64,000 bases of DNA, taken from the NCBI GenBank assembly GCA_021151625.1, contig JAGKWY010000017.1, forward strand, positions 1 through 64,000, read 5' to 3'. Position 1 is the first letter of the stretch. Every line of letters starts with the position of its first letter. The notes beneath the pieces are model-generated. The model saw only the letters and a list, made by a program, of their open reading frames with translations. It did no database searches and was not told where the DNA came from. Positions 9,156-18,968 of the stretch are shown piece after piece. Source of the DNA: Gammaproteobacteria bacterium. GTDB taxonomy: Bacteria; Pseudomonadota; Gammaproteobacteria; Pseudomonadales; Cellvibrionaceae. The translations under genes and the position numbers were made by a program.

Positions 9156-10555
9156 TGAAATCGTCAAAGTTAAAACCGCTGACATTGGTAATTGCCCTGG
9201 GTTTTACCCCCAGCGCTTTCGCCCAAACCGAATTGATTTCCCAGAGCCAAATTGCCCAATGGCTGACTGATGATCCCGCTATCCAGCGAGTCCAGTCACA
9301 TAAACGCAGCCTGGAGGCCGAAGCGGCGCAAACCGCTCACTCCGGTTACGAATGGACTGTAACCTATGAGCGCCAGGAGCGAGAATATGAGCAGCCAGAA
9401 CTGGCAGGTATGGATAAATCGCGCGAGTGGAATATGGAACTGGAGCGCAGTTTTCGCCTGCCAGGCAAAGGCACAGCCAGCCGTCGCCAAGCCGATGCGT
9501 TGCGCAGTTTCGCCGATGCCAATGAGCAAGCCGGATTGCGTGATGCGGTAGGTGAATTAATAAATGATTACCTTGATGCACTCCATGCCAGCGCCAGCCT
9601 GGCCCTGCTGGAGCGGGAGTTAGCATTTGCCCACACCAACTTACGGGCAGTGGAACACAGGGTTAAAGCGGGTGATGCACCGGCGCTGGATGCACGCCTT
9701 GCGGCGGCAGAAAGCCAGGCCCTGGAGCGCGAAATCAATGCCTCGCGCCAGGAGGCAACTAACCGTTGGACGGCTTTCCGTATCCGCTATCCCATTGCCA
9801 ATTTACCGCCATTTGCCCACGCAATCGGTGATGGTGAAAAACCGACCGGCATTCTTGCAACAAAGGATGATGCCCTCACCCTCGACACTCTTAAGCTCGA
9901 TCCTCCTGGTATCGAGAGCGCAGCCCTTAAAGCAATCCCTGAACCGCAAGCACTGCAAGGTGAACTGGCGCAATGGCAGGAGCGTTTGCTCAGCAACCAG
10001 CCCGAACTGCAACAAGCCAATGCCAGCCTCAACGCGGCCAGTGCAGCCGCAGATAAAGCAAGGCGCGACCGTATTCCCGATCCAAGCCTGGCGGTGTTTA
10101 GCGGGCGTGAATCCTTTGGGGAGGAAAGTATTGTGGGAGTGCGTTTGAACATGCCAATTCCCGGCAGCCAGCGCAGCCAGACCATGCGCCAGCGTTACGC
10201 CGAAGAAGCCGTCGCCCGCGCCGATAAAGAAATCCTGCAACGCTCACTCAGGGCTGAAACAGAAAATCGTTATCGCCAAACCCGGAGCGAATTCCAGCGC
10301 TGGCAACTGGCAAAACAGATAGCTGATAACCTCGGTGAAAATGCGCGCTTGTTACAAAAAGCCTATCGCCTCGGCGAACAGGATTTACAGGGATTACTGC
10401 TCGGCCAGCAGCAGCACGCCCGCGCTGCACTCGCGGAAGTGGAAAGCCGGGTGGACGCATTGCGCAGCCATTATCAGTTGCGACTCGCCGCTGGCGAATT
10501 AAATCCGTTTGCGTCATCTCACCTTTCAGAAAATCCAGCAGAGAATTTGCAATGA
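9155..10555 (+). CDS. Outer-membrane efflux channel (TolC/CzcC family)
   Basis: Outer-membrane factor completing the tripartite pump. I place the start at GTG 9155, which follows a GAGGGG ribosome site at 9140-9145 and overlaps the preceding stop; this gives a clean signal peptide (LTLVIALGFTPSAFAQ) and 466 aa. Two long helical repeats with paired OEP motifs are visible (about residues 60-210 and 270-445; RDRIPDPSLAVFSGRE marks the second). An upstream in-frame start at 9119 would add residues before the signal peptide and is unlikely. Confidence 0.88.
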   Translation: MKSSKLKPLTLVIALGFTPSAFAQTELISQSQIAQWLTDDPAIQRVQSHKRSLEAEAAQTAHSGYEWTVTYERQEREYEQPELAGMDKSREWNMELERSFRLPGKGTASRRQADALRSFADANEQAGLRDAVGELINDYLDALHASASLALLERELAFAHTNLRAVEHRVKAGDAPALDARLAAAESQALEREINASRQEATNRWTAFRIRYPIANLPPFAHAIGDGEKPTGILATKDDALTLDTLKLDPPGIESAALKAIPEPQALQGELAQWQERLLSNQPELQQANASLNAASAAADKARRDRIPDPSLAVFSGRESFGEESIVGVRLNMPIPGSQRSQTMRQRYAEEAVARADKEILQRSLRAETENRYRQTRSEFQRWQLAKQIADNLGENARLLQKAYRLGEQDLQGLLLGQQQHARAALAEVESRVDALRSHYQLRLAAGELNPFASSHLSENPAENLQ

Positions 10556-10971
10556 ATATTTTCAATCACACAAAACCGTTATTAAGCCTTGGCATGCTGG
10601 TCTTTTTGCTCGGCGCCTGCACCCAGGTGCAAAGTGCGGGGCAAGAAAAGCGCGATCAATATTCTTATCAGCTGGATACAAACAGCGATTGGAAAATTAC
10701 TGCAGCACGAATCACATCGGCCAACAACGAAGCTTACTTTACTGCGAAAATTTTCCATCGCCACAAGCGTGCGATTTACCCCGTAGCAGATTTGCAATTA
10801 CATATTATTGATGCGTCAGGAAAATTGCTCAGCACAGTAAAAGCAAAACCGGAACACATATTTGATGCGGAAAAGGCCTGGCGCAAAACTGGCGTGGATT
10901 ACAAAGCAACACTAGATTTAGCGCCGCCACCAGGCAGTCAAATCCAGTTATTAATAAACCAGGGAAATTAA
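10552..10971 (+). CDS. Small lipoprotein, last gene of the metal operon
   Basis: A 139-aa predicted lipoprotein: signal peptide with lipobox LLGAC (Cys about residue 23), then a soluble domain with DWKITAARIT and KVKAKPEHIF-like beta segments. It overlaps the end of the channel gene by 4 bp (ATGA), so it belongs to the operon. I do not recognise the family. A bidirectional terminator follows at 10996-11024. Confidence 0.65.
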   Translation: MNIFNHTKPLLSLGMLVFLLGACTQVQSAGQEKRDQYSYQLDTNSDWKITAARITSANNEAYFTAKIFHRHKRAIYPVADLQLHIIDASGKLLSTVKAKPEHIFDAEKAWRKTGVDYKATLDLAPPPGSQIQLLINQGN

Positions 10972-10995
10972 TTCTTGCCCACAAATTTTCCTCAT

Positions 10996-11024
10996 AAAAA
11001 AAGCGCCATAACTGGCGCTTTTTT
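10996..11024. terminator. Bidirectional rho-independent terminator
   Basis: Stem AAAAAAGCGCC / GGCGCTTTTTT with loop ATAACT lies between two convergent genes, the plus-strand lipoprotein (ends 10971) and minus-strand yhdP (ends 11051). The A-run and T-run on opposite sides allow it to work for both. Confidence 0.88.
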
Positions 11025-11050
11025 GTAGCTAATAAACCCACGTTACCCAA

Positions 11051-14000
11051 TCAAGGTGGCTGTTTTTGCTGCATATCTTCCTGATCAATTTTTGGTTTAT
11101 TCACACTATCGCGCAAACTTTTTTCACTTTCAAATAAGCGGTCAAAGCGCATCTTGGGCTCATCCCAACTGCCGGTGATGGCGTAGCTGAGGCTGGTGGC
11201 CTGATCGACCTGTTTTTTAAATAATTTACTCACCAGGTAAACCCCGGCAGCAGCAGGCAGGCCTGTGGCCAAGGCGGCAAAGAATGTCAGGTTGCCGGTC
11301 ACCGGTAAGGTGGCAATAAGACGGGTATTGATGGTTTCATCGCGCAGATTAATAGTGCCCGCCATTTGCAAACCACTCGAAGGCGTGCGCACTAACAACG
11401 GATCTTCAAACACCATAATGCCCTGGTTGAAACGCACCTTGCCGTTGACTTCGTCGTAGGCCAAACCGCTTTTGTAGAGGTCGGAGAAGTCTAGCCGCAT
11501 ACGGCGCGCAAGCGAGTCAAAGTTGAGGATCGACAACAGCCTTAATATGCCATCGCCAGCACTGGCATCACGTTTAAAGCGTCCATTTTCCATGTGAATA
11601 CGCATCTCACCACCCAGAGCGACAAGCGCAAAATCCTGTGGTGATCCAGGCCAGAAAAGGTCGGTATCAAAACGCGCCGACTGGCTTTCGATGGTGTCCG
11701 GCTTCTTCCACTCGCGCAACACAGCGCCCATATCCCCGGCAGTCAAAATCCCTACAAAGCGGGTTTGCATCCCGTCGGGTGTGTATTGCCAATACATTTG
11801 CGCACCACGATCTTGCTCAACTCCGGCAATGGTGACCCCACGAATACTGCCGCGAATCTGGTCAATCAGCACCCCCTTATCATTGGGACGCAACTGCAAT
11901 GACCAATTACCGAAGTTGTCGCCATCCAGCGACAGGTTTTTAATGCTGACGTTGGCCAGCGGCACAGTGCGCGGATCCAGCAGCTCAGGCTCAGTGGTGC
12001 CAACCGGTGGCGCAACCACCCCCTCCTCGGACGGTGATTCCTCCGCAATTGCAGCCTCATCCCCACCCAATGCGGTTTTGGTTAACGCCAAATATTCGAG
12101 GTTGACCTCCAGCGGAGCAAACTTGCTCGAAGGCACAAGTAGCTCCCCCGCCACCTGTGGATTGGCTACTTTGAGTTTCCAGCCAGCATCTACAGGCGAG
12201 GCAATTACCTTAAGGTCATCAAAACTGAGTGAACCCAACTCATAATGCCCAATAACCAGATCTGTCCTGAACGGTAGACCAGCAATACGCCCTTCTGCCT
12301 GCGATTCTGTAGCCAACAGCTCCTCCAGTTCATGGGCACTAGCTGGCGACTTGAGCGAATTCACTACAACCGGGCTCAACTGCTCGCCATAACTCAGGTA
12401 GCGGGCCTGCACAGCTTTCCATTGATCCAAATCCACATCCGGCACATAGCCGGACACCACAAACTCATTGCCATTACCCAGCTGAGCTTCGCTACCCAGG
12501 GCGATATTGGCCATCAACAAACTATTGCGCGGGCGATCCAAACGCAGCAAGCTTTGCGTATTTTCACCATAGGCCAGATGGATTTGCGCCTGGGCATCCT
12601 GCAACCAGTATTGGAACACTAGGGGCCGGGTTTCTTCCGCCGTCTTACCGTAGGGGGCAGGCAGATCAACTTTCACACCCTGCAAGTCACTGGTCACCGT
12701 AATTGCGGCAAAGGATTTATTGGCAAACTCAACCGGTGTTTGCAGATTTTCTGCCTCTGCCTCCGGGCTTAACTCAACCGCTTTGCTTTGGCGCGGGCGA
12801 TGATTCAATTCAACCATCGCCTGATAAGGTAAGGCCCCCTCCATAAACAAGACTTCAGGGCGCTTGCTCCAAAAAGCCAACTGGCGTGCATCTACAGCTC
12901 CGGCAAGGCTAATCAGGGTTTTGTTGTATGGCTCCTGCTGCTCACTGACCAGCTTCTGGGTGCTAAGTTCGGCAGTCAATGCTTCACCAAACACCTGGCC
13001 ATGCAGGTCACGGCTGCCAATACCCGACTCACTGTTGTAACTGATGTGGCCATTCAAATCAGTCACACTCAGGTTCAAGTTCTGCAGCTCAAACAAGGGG
13101 GATTGAAGGTCTACATCTACCTGTTGGCGATGCCCAGTAGGCTTCTCCTCGCCCGTTCCGATCGGGATATCCAATTCCAACTTTGCCCGCATGTCGCCCT
13201 GCATAGACCAGGAATCCAGACTGGAACCCAGGTATTTGCGCATCTCTCCCTCGCGCAAGACCCTTATCCCATCGCTAGCCAAACCATTAACCTGACCTTG
13301 CACCTGCAGTAACGAACCACGTCCCTTCGCACGCGGGTTAACGCGCACCTCCACTTGCTCAGCCCGGCTGCCCAATACCCTGGCAGCACTGACACTGGCG
13401 GCTACCTGGGCATCAGTAACCAACAAGCGCCCCTGCATATCTGTTAAACCCGGCCAGCCAGGATGATAGTTAAGCGACGCCTGCTGCAAGTCCAGGTACA
13501 ACTGATAGCTGCGCGCCATGGCATTTTTGGTATTGAGCGTACCCCGGTAGATAAAGCCAGCCTGACTCGCCATGCCCGGGTTCTCCAGGCCAACACTTTT
13601 GGCTAACCAGTCAGCCAGGGACGCCGGCACAGTCGCCGGTGTGTACTTTTGGTAAAGACTGGCATTGAGCTGCTGCCCGCCAATTTGCAGATACAAATCT
13701 ATATCGCCGGTATTGCGCTTCCAGGGCAGCCCCAACCACATATAGCCACGCGCCAGCTCATTGCCCTGGCGAAACTCCAACAAACCACTGTTAACATAGA
13801 TCTGGTTGTTTTCCGGCAGCAAATGCCAGGCCACCTGGCCTTTGGCCGAGTCGTAGACCATGGGGGCTGCATAGGTTGGGGAGTAATGCATAGAGAAGCC
13901 GCGGCGGGAATCTATATCGACAAAGCCACCTTTTTGTCCGGCTTGCAAATAACCATCCACACCCACCAGTGCAGGCACACCCTGCCAGGCATTCACCGCG

Positions 14001-15247
14001 ACCTGATCCAGATTGGCTTGCAATTGCCAGTCTTTAGGCTGCTGCACTGGCAGGCTTAACTGCACATTGCGCAATTGACCGCGCGGACTCAGGGTACGCA
14101 ATACTTCTTGTAAGCGCCCGGAGCCCAGAACACCCGCGCTATCAAGCATATGGGTTAATCGCTCAAGATCCAGGTTATCCAGGCTCACCTTTACCGGTTG
14201 CTGGAACCCGGCGGAACTGGCGGCGAGGTTAAGGTCTGCAATTTGCTGATCTTTCAAGGAGGTATTAATTTGCTGGAGCCCCAGGCGCCATTCACCACCG
14301 GGCAACCAGAATCCGGTCAGCTCAGTGGCAAAATCATCCAGTGCAAGGTTGCGCTCACCCAGCGGCAAAGCTAAACGCTGCACCCCCAAGCTGCCAACCA
14401 GGTCATACCCCTTGCCACCAGCACGAGTTTCAAACCAGATATTTGCATCTACCTGCCCCTCACCCTGAAGTGCAGATTTACCCCCCAGTAAAAAAGCACT
14501 GGCCGCCGCAATAGGCTCACTGGTTGGAAAACGATTGAGTTGCAAATAGCCTTTGCTGAGGAAATGCTGTTGATCGCGCGGATCACCCTTACCTTCCAAT
14601 ACCAGATATACGCTGCGCGGCTGCTCATCCACATCGATCTGCAAGGCCAGACGATGGAAATCATCAGCATTTTCCAGCAGCAGGTAAGGTGAATCCAGCT
14701 GCATCTGCTGGCCGGAGCTGAAGGTAAACCCCAAGTGGCTACGCTGGAATTCAATCCGGGTAGACAAGAGCAGCATATCCACCAACGCATCCAGCTGCGC
14801 ACGCTGATTAGCATTAGCAGGAGCGGCGTTAGCGGTACGCGGTAATCCGGGAATCTGCCAAAAGCCATCGGGAGTCTGGGCAAAATTCATATCTACCTGG
14901 GTGAGTACCAGGCTGCTCCACACCGGGCGGAAATTCAGCAAGGACTCAAGAATATCCAGCCGCAAGCGCGCTTGCTTAAGGGCAATAATCGGCTGGTCAT
15001 CCTGGCTTTTGATGCTGAAATCCTGCACCACCAGACTGGGCTTTAAACCGGACCAATCCGATTCAATATGGCCGATGTTGACCTGCGCATTGAGCTTGGA
15101 GGATAGATAAGTGGCAATACTCTGATTGTAGTCGCCCAGCAAATGGGAAAAGCTCCGCCCCGACTGCACCAGCACTGCCAATAAAATCAGCGCCATTGCA
15201 ATCAGCAGGTAGAACCATTTCACCAGTTTACGAAGTGCACGACTCAT
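11051..15247 (-). CDS. yhdP: AsmA-like envelope protein YhdP
   Basis: Very large inner-membrane-anchored periplasmic protein (1,398 aa) of the YhdP/TamB/AsmA-like group, which supports phospholipid transport to the outer membrane in E. coli. One membrane helix lies near residues 9-28 (WFYLLIAMALILLAVLV), followed by a long beta-rich region with DUF3971- and AsmA-like segments; the C-terminal portion ends in GRFKRDASAGDGILRLLSIL and SYAITGSWDEPKMRF. E. coli YhdP is about 1,270 aa, so this is a longer version. It is downstream of rng in the conserved mre-maf-rng-yhdP order. Confidence 0.92.
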   Translation of the reverse strand: MSRALRKLVKWFYLLIAMALILLAVLVQSGRSFSHLLGDYNQSIATYLSSKLNAQVNIGHIESDWSGLKPSLVVQDFSIKSQDDQPIIALKQARLRLDILESLLNFRPVWSSLVLTQVDMNFAQTPDGFWQIPGLPRTANAAPANANQRAQLDALVDMLLLSTRIEFQRSHLGFTFSSGQQMQLDSPYLLLENADDFHRLALQIDVDEQPRSVYLVLEGKGDPRDQQHFLSKGYLQLNRFPTSEPIAAASAFLLGGKSALQGEGQVDANIWFETRAGGKGYDLVGSLGVQRLALPLGERNLALDDFATELTGFWLPGGEWRLGLQQINTSLKDQQIADLNLAASSAGFQQPVKVSLDNLDLERLTHMLDSAGVLGSGRLQEVLRTLSPRGQLRNVQLSLPVQQPKDWQLQANLDQVAVNAWQGVPALVGVDGYLQAGQKGGFVDIDSRRGFSMHYSPTYAAPMVYDSAKGQVAWHLLPENNQIYVNSGLLEFRQGNELARGYMWLGLPWKRNTGDIDLYLQIGGQQLNASLYQKYTPATVPASLADWLAKSVGLENPGMASQAGFIYRGTLNTKNAMARSYQLYLDLQQASLNYHPGWPGLTDMQGRLLVTDAQVAASVSAARVLGSRAEQVEVRVNPRAKGRGSLLQVQGQVNGLASDGIRVLREGEMRKYLGSSLDSWSMQGDMRAKLELDIPIGTGEEKPTGHRQQVDVDLQSPLFELQNLNLSVTDLNGHISYNSESGIGSRDLHGQVFGEALTAELSTQKLVSEQQEPYNKTLISLAGAVDARQLAFWSKRPEVLFMEGALPYQAMVELNHRPRQSKAVELSPEAEAENLQTPVEFANKSFAAITVTSDLQGVKVDLPAPYGKTAEETRPLVFQYWLQDAQAQIHLAYGENTQSLLRLDRPRNSLLMANIALGSEAQLGNGNEFVVSGYVPDVDLDQWKAVQARYLSYGEQLSPVVVNSLKSPASAHELEELLATESQAEGRIAGLPFRTDLVIGHYELGSLSFDDLKVIASPVDAGWKLKVANPQVAGELLVPSSKFAPLEVNLEYLALTKTALGGDEAAIAEESPSEEGVVAPPVGTTEPELLDPRTVPLANVSIKNLSLDGDNFGNWSLQLRPNDKGVLIDQIRGSIRGVTIAGVEQDRGAQMYWQYTPDGMQTRFVGILTAGDMGAVLREWKKPDTIESQSARFDTDLFWPGSPQDFALVALGGEMRIHMENGRFKRDASAGDGILRLLSILNFDSLARRMRLDFSDLYKSGLAYDEVNGKVRFNQGIMVFEDPLLVRTPSSGLQMAGTINLRDETINTRLIATLPVTGNLTFFAALATGLPAAAGVYLVSKLFKKQVDQATSLSYAITGSWDEPKMRFDRLFESEKSLRDSVNKPKIDQEDMQQKQPP

Positions 15248-15275
15248 TAAACGTCAGGGTTTCCCAGCCAAAAAA

Positions 15276-16745
15276 TTAAACCAACACAATATCGTATTGC
15301 TCTTGATGGAAGACAGCTTCAACCCTGAACTCGATCGTCCGCCGGATAAAGGCCTCAAGATCCGCCACATAGGCCGCTTCTTCGTCCAACAAACGATCTA
15401 CAACGACTTGCGATGCCAGCACCAGAAACTTCTCGTTGTCATAGGTGCGCGCCATGCGCAGGATTTCCCGGAAAATCTCATAGCACACAGTCTCTGCAGA
15501 TTTTACCTGTCCGCGCCCCTGACATACCGGACAGGGCTCGCAGAGCATCTGCTCCAGGGATTCGCGCGTGCGCTTGCGCGCCATCTCCACCAATCCCAAC
15601 TCAGATACGCCGGTAATGCGAGTTTTAGCGTGATCTTTTTCCAGCGCCTTTTCCAAAGTGCGCAACACCTGGCGCTGGTGCTCAGGGTCTTTCATATCGA
15701 TAAAATCGAGGATGATAATCCCGCCCAGATTGCGCAACCGCAATTGCCGCGCAATCGCAGAGGCCGCTTCCAGATTAGTTTTGAAAATCGTCTCTTCGAG
15801 GTTGCGATGACCAACAAAAGCGCCGGTATTAACATCGACCGTGGTCATGGCTTCGGTCTGCTCGATAATCAGATAACCACTGGATTTAAGCGCAACACGC
15901 GGCTCCAGTGCACGGTGAATTTCCTCTTCCACACCGTATAGCTCCAGCAATGGACGATCGCCACTGTAAAGGTCAATCAAGTCGATCAACTGGGGCGCAT
16001 ACTTGGACGCAAACTCCAGCATTTGCTGGAAGGTCAGGCGCGAATCCACACGCACCCTATCAATCGGTGCACGCGCCATATCGCGCAATGCGCGCAGATA
16101 GAGCGGCATATCGCGATGAAGTTCCGCCGGCACACCCAGACCCGGTAATTTTTGGGTTAGATCCTCCCACAGACGCAGCAGAAAGGGGATGTCCGCCACT
16201 ATGGATTCAGCATCGGCCCCTTCCGCAACCGTGCGCACGATAAAGCCACCTTTAATTTCTTGCTCGGCTACCGCTGTTTCAACAGCCTGACGCAGGCGCT
16301 CGCGCTCGGGTTCATCTTCAATACGCGTGGACACACCAATGTGATTGGCATTGGGCATATAAACGAGATAACGGGAAGACAGGGTCAAGTGGGTAGTTAG
16401 ACGCGCACCCTTGGTGCTAATCGGGTCTTTAGCCACTTGCACCAACAGGGTTTGGCCCTCGCGCACCAGCGAACGGATGTCCGGCACTTCCGTACGGCGT
16501 GTTTCACCTTCAGGCGGCTCAGGCATCATATCGGCGGCATGGATAAACCCGGTGCGCTCCAGACCTATCTCAACAAACGCGGCCTGCATCCCTGGCAATA
16601 CCCGCACTACCTTGCCTTTATAAATATTGCCCACATAGGTTTCACCGTGACTGCGCTCGATGTAAAACTCTTGCACCACCCCGTTTTCCACCAGAGCCAC
16701 GCGGGTTTCCACCGGGGATACGTTAATCAGAATTTCTTCGCTCAT
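15276..16745 (-). CDS. rng: Ribonuclease G
   Basis: RNase E/G family endoribonuclease (489 aa) that matures the 16S rRNA 5' end. The S1-like region (GNIYKGKVVRVLPGMQAAFV) is near residues 40-60, the catalytic DNase-I-like core contains TVDVNTGAFVGHRNLE and ILDFIDMKD, and the zinc-link cysteines appear as CEPCPVC near residue 405. I start at MSEEILINVSPVETRVAL (16745), whose ATG overlaps the maf stop (ATGA). An in-frame start seven codons earlier would lie inside maf. Confidence 0.97.
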   Translation of the reverse strand: MSEEILINVSPVETRVALVENGVVQEFYIERSHGETYVGNIYKGKVVRVLPGMQAAFVEIGLERTGFIHAADMMPEPPEGETRRTEVPDIRSLVREGQTLLVQVAKDPISTKGARLTTHLTLSSRYLVYMPNANHIGVSTRIEDEPERERLRQAVETAVAEQEIKGGFIVRTVAEGADAESIVADIPFLLRLWEDLTQKLPGLGVPAELHRDMPLYLRALRDMARAPIDRVRVDSRLTFQQMLEFASKYAPQLIDLIDLYSGDRPLLELYGVEEEIHRALEPRVALKSSGYLIIEQTEAMTTVDVNTGAFVGHRNLEETIFKTNLEAASAIARQLRLRNLGGIIILDFIDMKDPEHQRQVLRTLEKALEKDHAKTRITGVSELGLVEMARKRTRESLEQMLCEPCPVCQGRGQVKSAETVCYEIFREILRMARTYDNEKFLVLASQVVVDRLLDEEAAYVADLEAFIRRTIEFRVEAVFHQEQYDIVLV

Positions 16746-17347
16746 GTTTCTACTCCCGACGACCACCAGGGCACCTGGAACTCGCGTAATAATTCACAGG
16801 TCGCTTCAATCGGCAAGCCCACCACACAGGAATAACTGCCGTGGATTTCCTTCACAAACACTGCACCCAAGCCCTGGATTCCGTAACCACCGGCCTTATC
16901 CTGCGGCTCACCGGTCTCCCAATAAGCATCTATCTCCACATCACTTAACTCGCGAAAAGTCACCCGGGTAATAGACAGTCGCTGCGCTTGCTGCGCCTGA
17001 CTATGCAAGGCAACGGCAGTAATGACTTCGTGGGTACGACCAGAGAGCTGGCGCAGAATTTGGTGGGCATGTACCTTGTCGCGCGGCTTTTCCAACACTT
17101 CACCATCAATCAAACCCAGGGTATCAGCTCCCAGCACCGGCGCCAGAGGCAATTGTTGGTGTTGTATTTCAGCAAAACCGGCTGCCGCTTTTTCGCGAGC
17201 CAAACGCTGTACATAATCCATTGCCGATTCACCCCCCCCTATCTGCTCAGGCACGCTGGCACGTACTACGGCATGCTTTACACCAATTTGGTGTAGCAGC
17301 TCGCGCCGACGTGGTGACTGGCTGGCTAGATACAAATCGGGAATCAC
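16742..17347 (-). CDS. Maf family nucleoside-triphosphate pyrophosphatase
   Basis: House-cleaning nucleotide pyrophosphatase of the Maf/YhdE type (201 aa). The signature LYLASQSPRRRELLHQIGV is at the N-terminus, with GADTLGLIDGEVLEKP and the C-terminal GGYGIQGLGAVFVKEIHGSY segments. I choose the GTG at 17347-17345: AGGAG lies 10 bases upstream and the protein then begins VIPDLYLASQSP, as in homologues. A longer ATG-started version from 17410 would cross a terminator-like hairpin and adds unrelated residues. Confidence 0.93.
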   Translation of the reverse strand: MIPDLYLASQSPRRRELLHQIGVKHAVVRASVPEQIGGGESAMDYVQRLAREKAAAGFAEIQHQQLPLAPVLGADTLGLIDGEVLEKPRDKVHAHQILRQLSGRTHEVITAVALHSQAQQAQRLSITRVTFRELSDVEIDAYWETGEPQDKAGGYGIQGLGAVFVKEIHGSYSCVVGLPIEATCELLREFQVPWWSSGVET

Positions 17348-17371
17348 CGGCTGACTACTCCTAAGAACGAA

Positions 17372-17397
17372 AAGCGCCCAAAAAACAACAAGGCGCT
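17372..17397 (-). terminator. Terminator-like hairpin after mreD
   Basis: On the minus strand AGCGCC and GGCGCT form a stem around a T-rich loop and are followed by TTTTCG. It lies between mreD (ends 17461) and maf (starts 17347), and would attenuate mre transcription entering maf-rng-yhdP. The loop is long, so strength is uncertain. Confidence 0.45.
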
Positions 17398-17460
17398 CCT
17401 GAACATACAATGTTTTATTTTAATAAAGGGTTTATTGATAAATCCTGAACCGGAACCGCA

Positions 17461-17946
17461 TTAGTTTTGATGGCGATGCGTCAGGCGATTCATCCACACC
17501 CAACATACCGGCCATATCAGTGCGCTGGTCAGCGCCGGGTACAAAAACTGAATGCCTGACAAAGGACGACCCGCCATGCCCTGCACCCAGTTATCGGTAA
17601 GCTGGGCAATACCCACCAGTACAAAGATCCAGGCCGATTGGCGCCAGAGCGAAAAATTGCGCACCCGTTGGTAAGACAAAATGCAGATATAACCCACAAT
17701 CACCAGCCCCAGACTGTGCTGACCAAAGGGTACGCCCTCTAACAAATCCTGAAATAACCCCAGCGCACTCAGGAATAGAAAGCTGACGGTCAGCGGCATG
17801 AAAAATATCCAGTAAATAGCCACCACCAACACAAACTCGGGGCGCCACCAGCGAATGTCCATTGGCAGGGGATACACCGACAGCACCAGCGCCAGCAAAA
17901 AGCTCAGTGCAATAATCAGGTAGAGGTTAACGGGCTGGGCGGGCAT
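17461..17946 (-). CDS. mreD: Rod shape-determining membrane protein MreD
   Basis: Integral inner-membrane protein (161 aa, about five helices) of the elongasome. Family features include the hydrophobic N-terminus (LYLIIALSFLLALVLSVYPL) and RPEFVLVVAIYW with the G-hinge loop DLLEGVPFGQHSLGL. Its start overlaps the mreC stop by one base (TAATG), so the two are translationally coupled. Confidence 0.95.
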   Translation of the reverse strand: MPAQPVNLYLIIALSFLLALVLSVYPLPMDIRWWRPEFVLVVAIYWIFFMPLTVSFLFLSALGLFQDLLEGVPFGQHSLGLVIVGYICILSYQRVRNFSLWRQSAWIFVLVGIAQLTDNWVQGMAGRPLSGIQFLYPALTSALIWPVCWVWMNRLTHRHQN

Positions 17947-18896
17947 TAGGGTGCCCCGCCCTGCGAACTGGCTGTAGCGCTACTGCTACCACTGGAAGTA
18001 GCCCGGCTACTAAAGGTTGAAGTGGCCGCAGCGGGCTGGGAAACCTTAGCCAAGGCTCCGGGCACACTGGCCTGGTCGCGATTTTCAAATACCAGCAGCA
18101 GGTGACGGCTGCGATCCAGACGTGCCATAGGTTTGGCGATTACGGTTAAAAAAGCCTTGCCTGGGTCGCGCACAACTTGCAGCACTTCAGCAACGGGATA
18201 ACCCACCGGGAAACGGTCACCAAGACCGGAACTCACCAGCAAATCGCCCGCGCGAATATCGGTATTGGCCGAGACGTGACGCAGGCTCAGGCTATTCAAA
18301 TCGCCAGTACCTTCGGCAATGGCACGCACGCCATTGCGATTAACCTGTACCGGAATCGCGTGGGTAGAATCAGAAATCAGCAGCACTGTGCTGGAATTTT
18401 CACTGACCTCGGTGACTTGCCCCATCAAACCAAAGGCATCCAGTACCGGCTGGCCTTTGAAGGCGCCGTCTTTAGTACCGCGATTGATAATAACTTTATG
18501 GCTGAGCGGGTTAGGCGATACACCGATCAACTCGGCAATCAGCACTGTGTCCTGCAGCATCTGGCTGGCATTAAGCAGTTGGCGCAGACGCACGTTTTCT
18601 GCAGCCAGAGAAGCAAGCTGCTGCAGTTTACGCTGATGGATAAGCAGCTCGGTTTTGAGCGCTTCGTTTTCCGCTTTGAGGTCTGCCTGGGAGACAAAGG
18701 TATCCTTGCGCCAATCGTTCATACGACTGGGCACATTGGTAATTTGATAAAAGGGAGTAACCAACTGGGCCAGCTTTTCACGCAGCGGCTCCAGTTTATC
18801 GGTGTAGAGCCCAACAACGACCAGCACCATCATGATCACAATGAACAGGAAGGCGCGACTGGTTGCGGATGAGCCTCGGGCAAAGAGCGGTTTAAT
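17946..18896 (-). CDS. mreC: Rod shape-determining protein MreC with an apparent ATT start codon
   Basis: Bitopic elongasome protein linking MreB to periplasmic synthases. The first ATG is at 18839, but the frame stays open upstream and encodes IKPLFARGSS, which matches the usual MreC N-terminus. The codon in the start position is ATT (18896-18894), with AGGAG 8 bases before it (18905-18909), an ideal spacing. The protein is then 316 aa with one helix (about residues 17-35), a coiled coil (LKAENEALKTELLIHQRKL) and the beta-barrel domain (ELIGVSPNPLSHKVIINRG). The tail is rich in Ser/Ala. If the ATT is not used, a shorter protein from internal ATGs would lose the cytoplasmic tail. Confidence 0.88.
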   Translation of the reverse strand: MKPLFARGSSATSRAFLFIVIMMVLVVVGLYTDKLEPLREKLAQLVTPFYQITNVPSRMNDWRKDTFVSQADLKAENEALKTELLIHQRKLQQLASLAAENVRLRQLLNASQMLQDTVLIAELIGVSPNPLSHKVIINRGTKDGAFKGQPVLDAFGLMGQVTEVSENSSTVLLISDSTHAIPVQVNRNGVRAIAEGTGDLNSLSLRHVSANTDIRAGDLLVSSGLGDRFPVGYPVAEVLQVVRDPGKAFLTVIAKPMARLDRSRHLLLVFENRDQASVPGALAKVSQPAAATSTFSSRATSSGSSSATASSQGGAP

Positions 18897-18968
18897 AGCC
18901 GTATCTCCTGTTTGTTATTAACCCCTGCAAACAGGGCAGCGGGGGCGACGTATCGCCCCCGTCATTTA

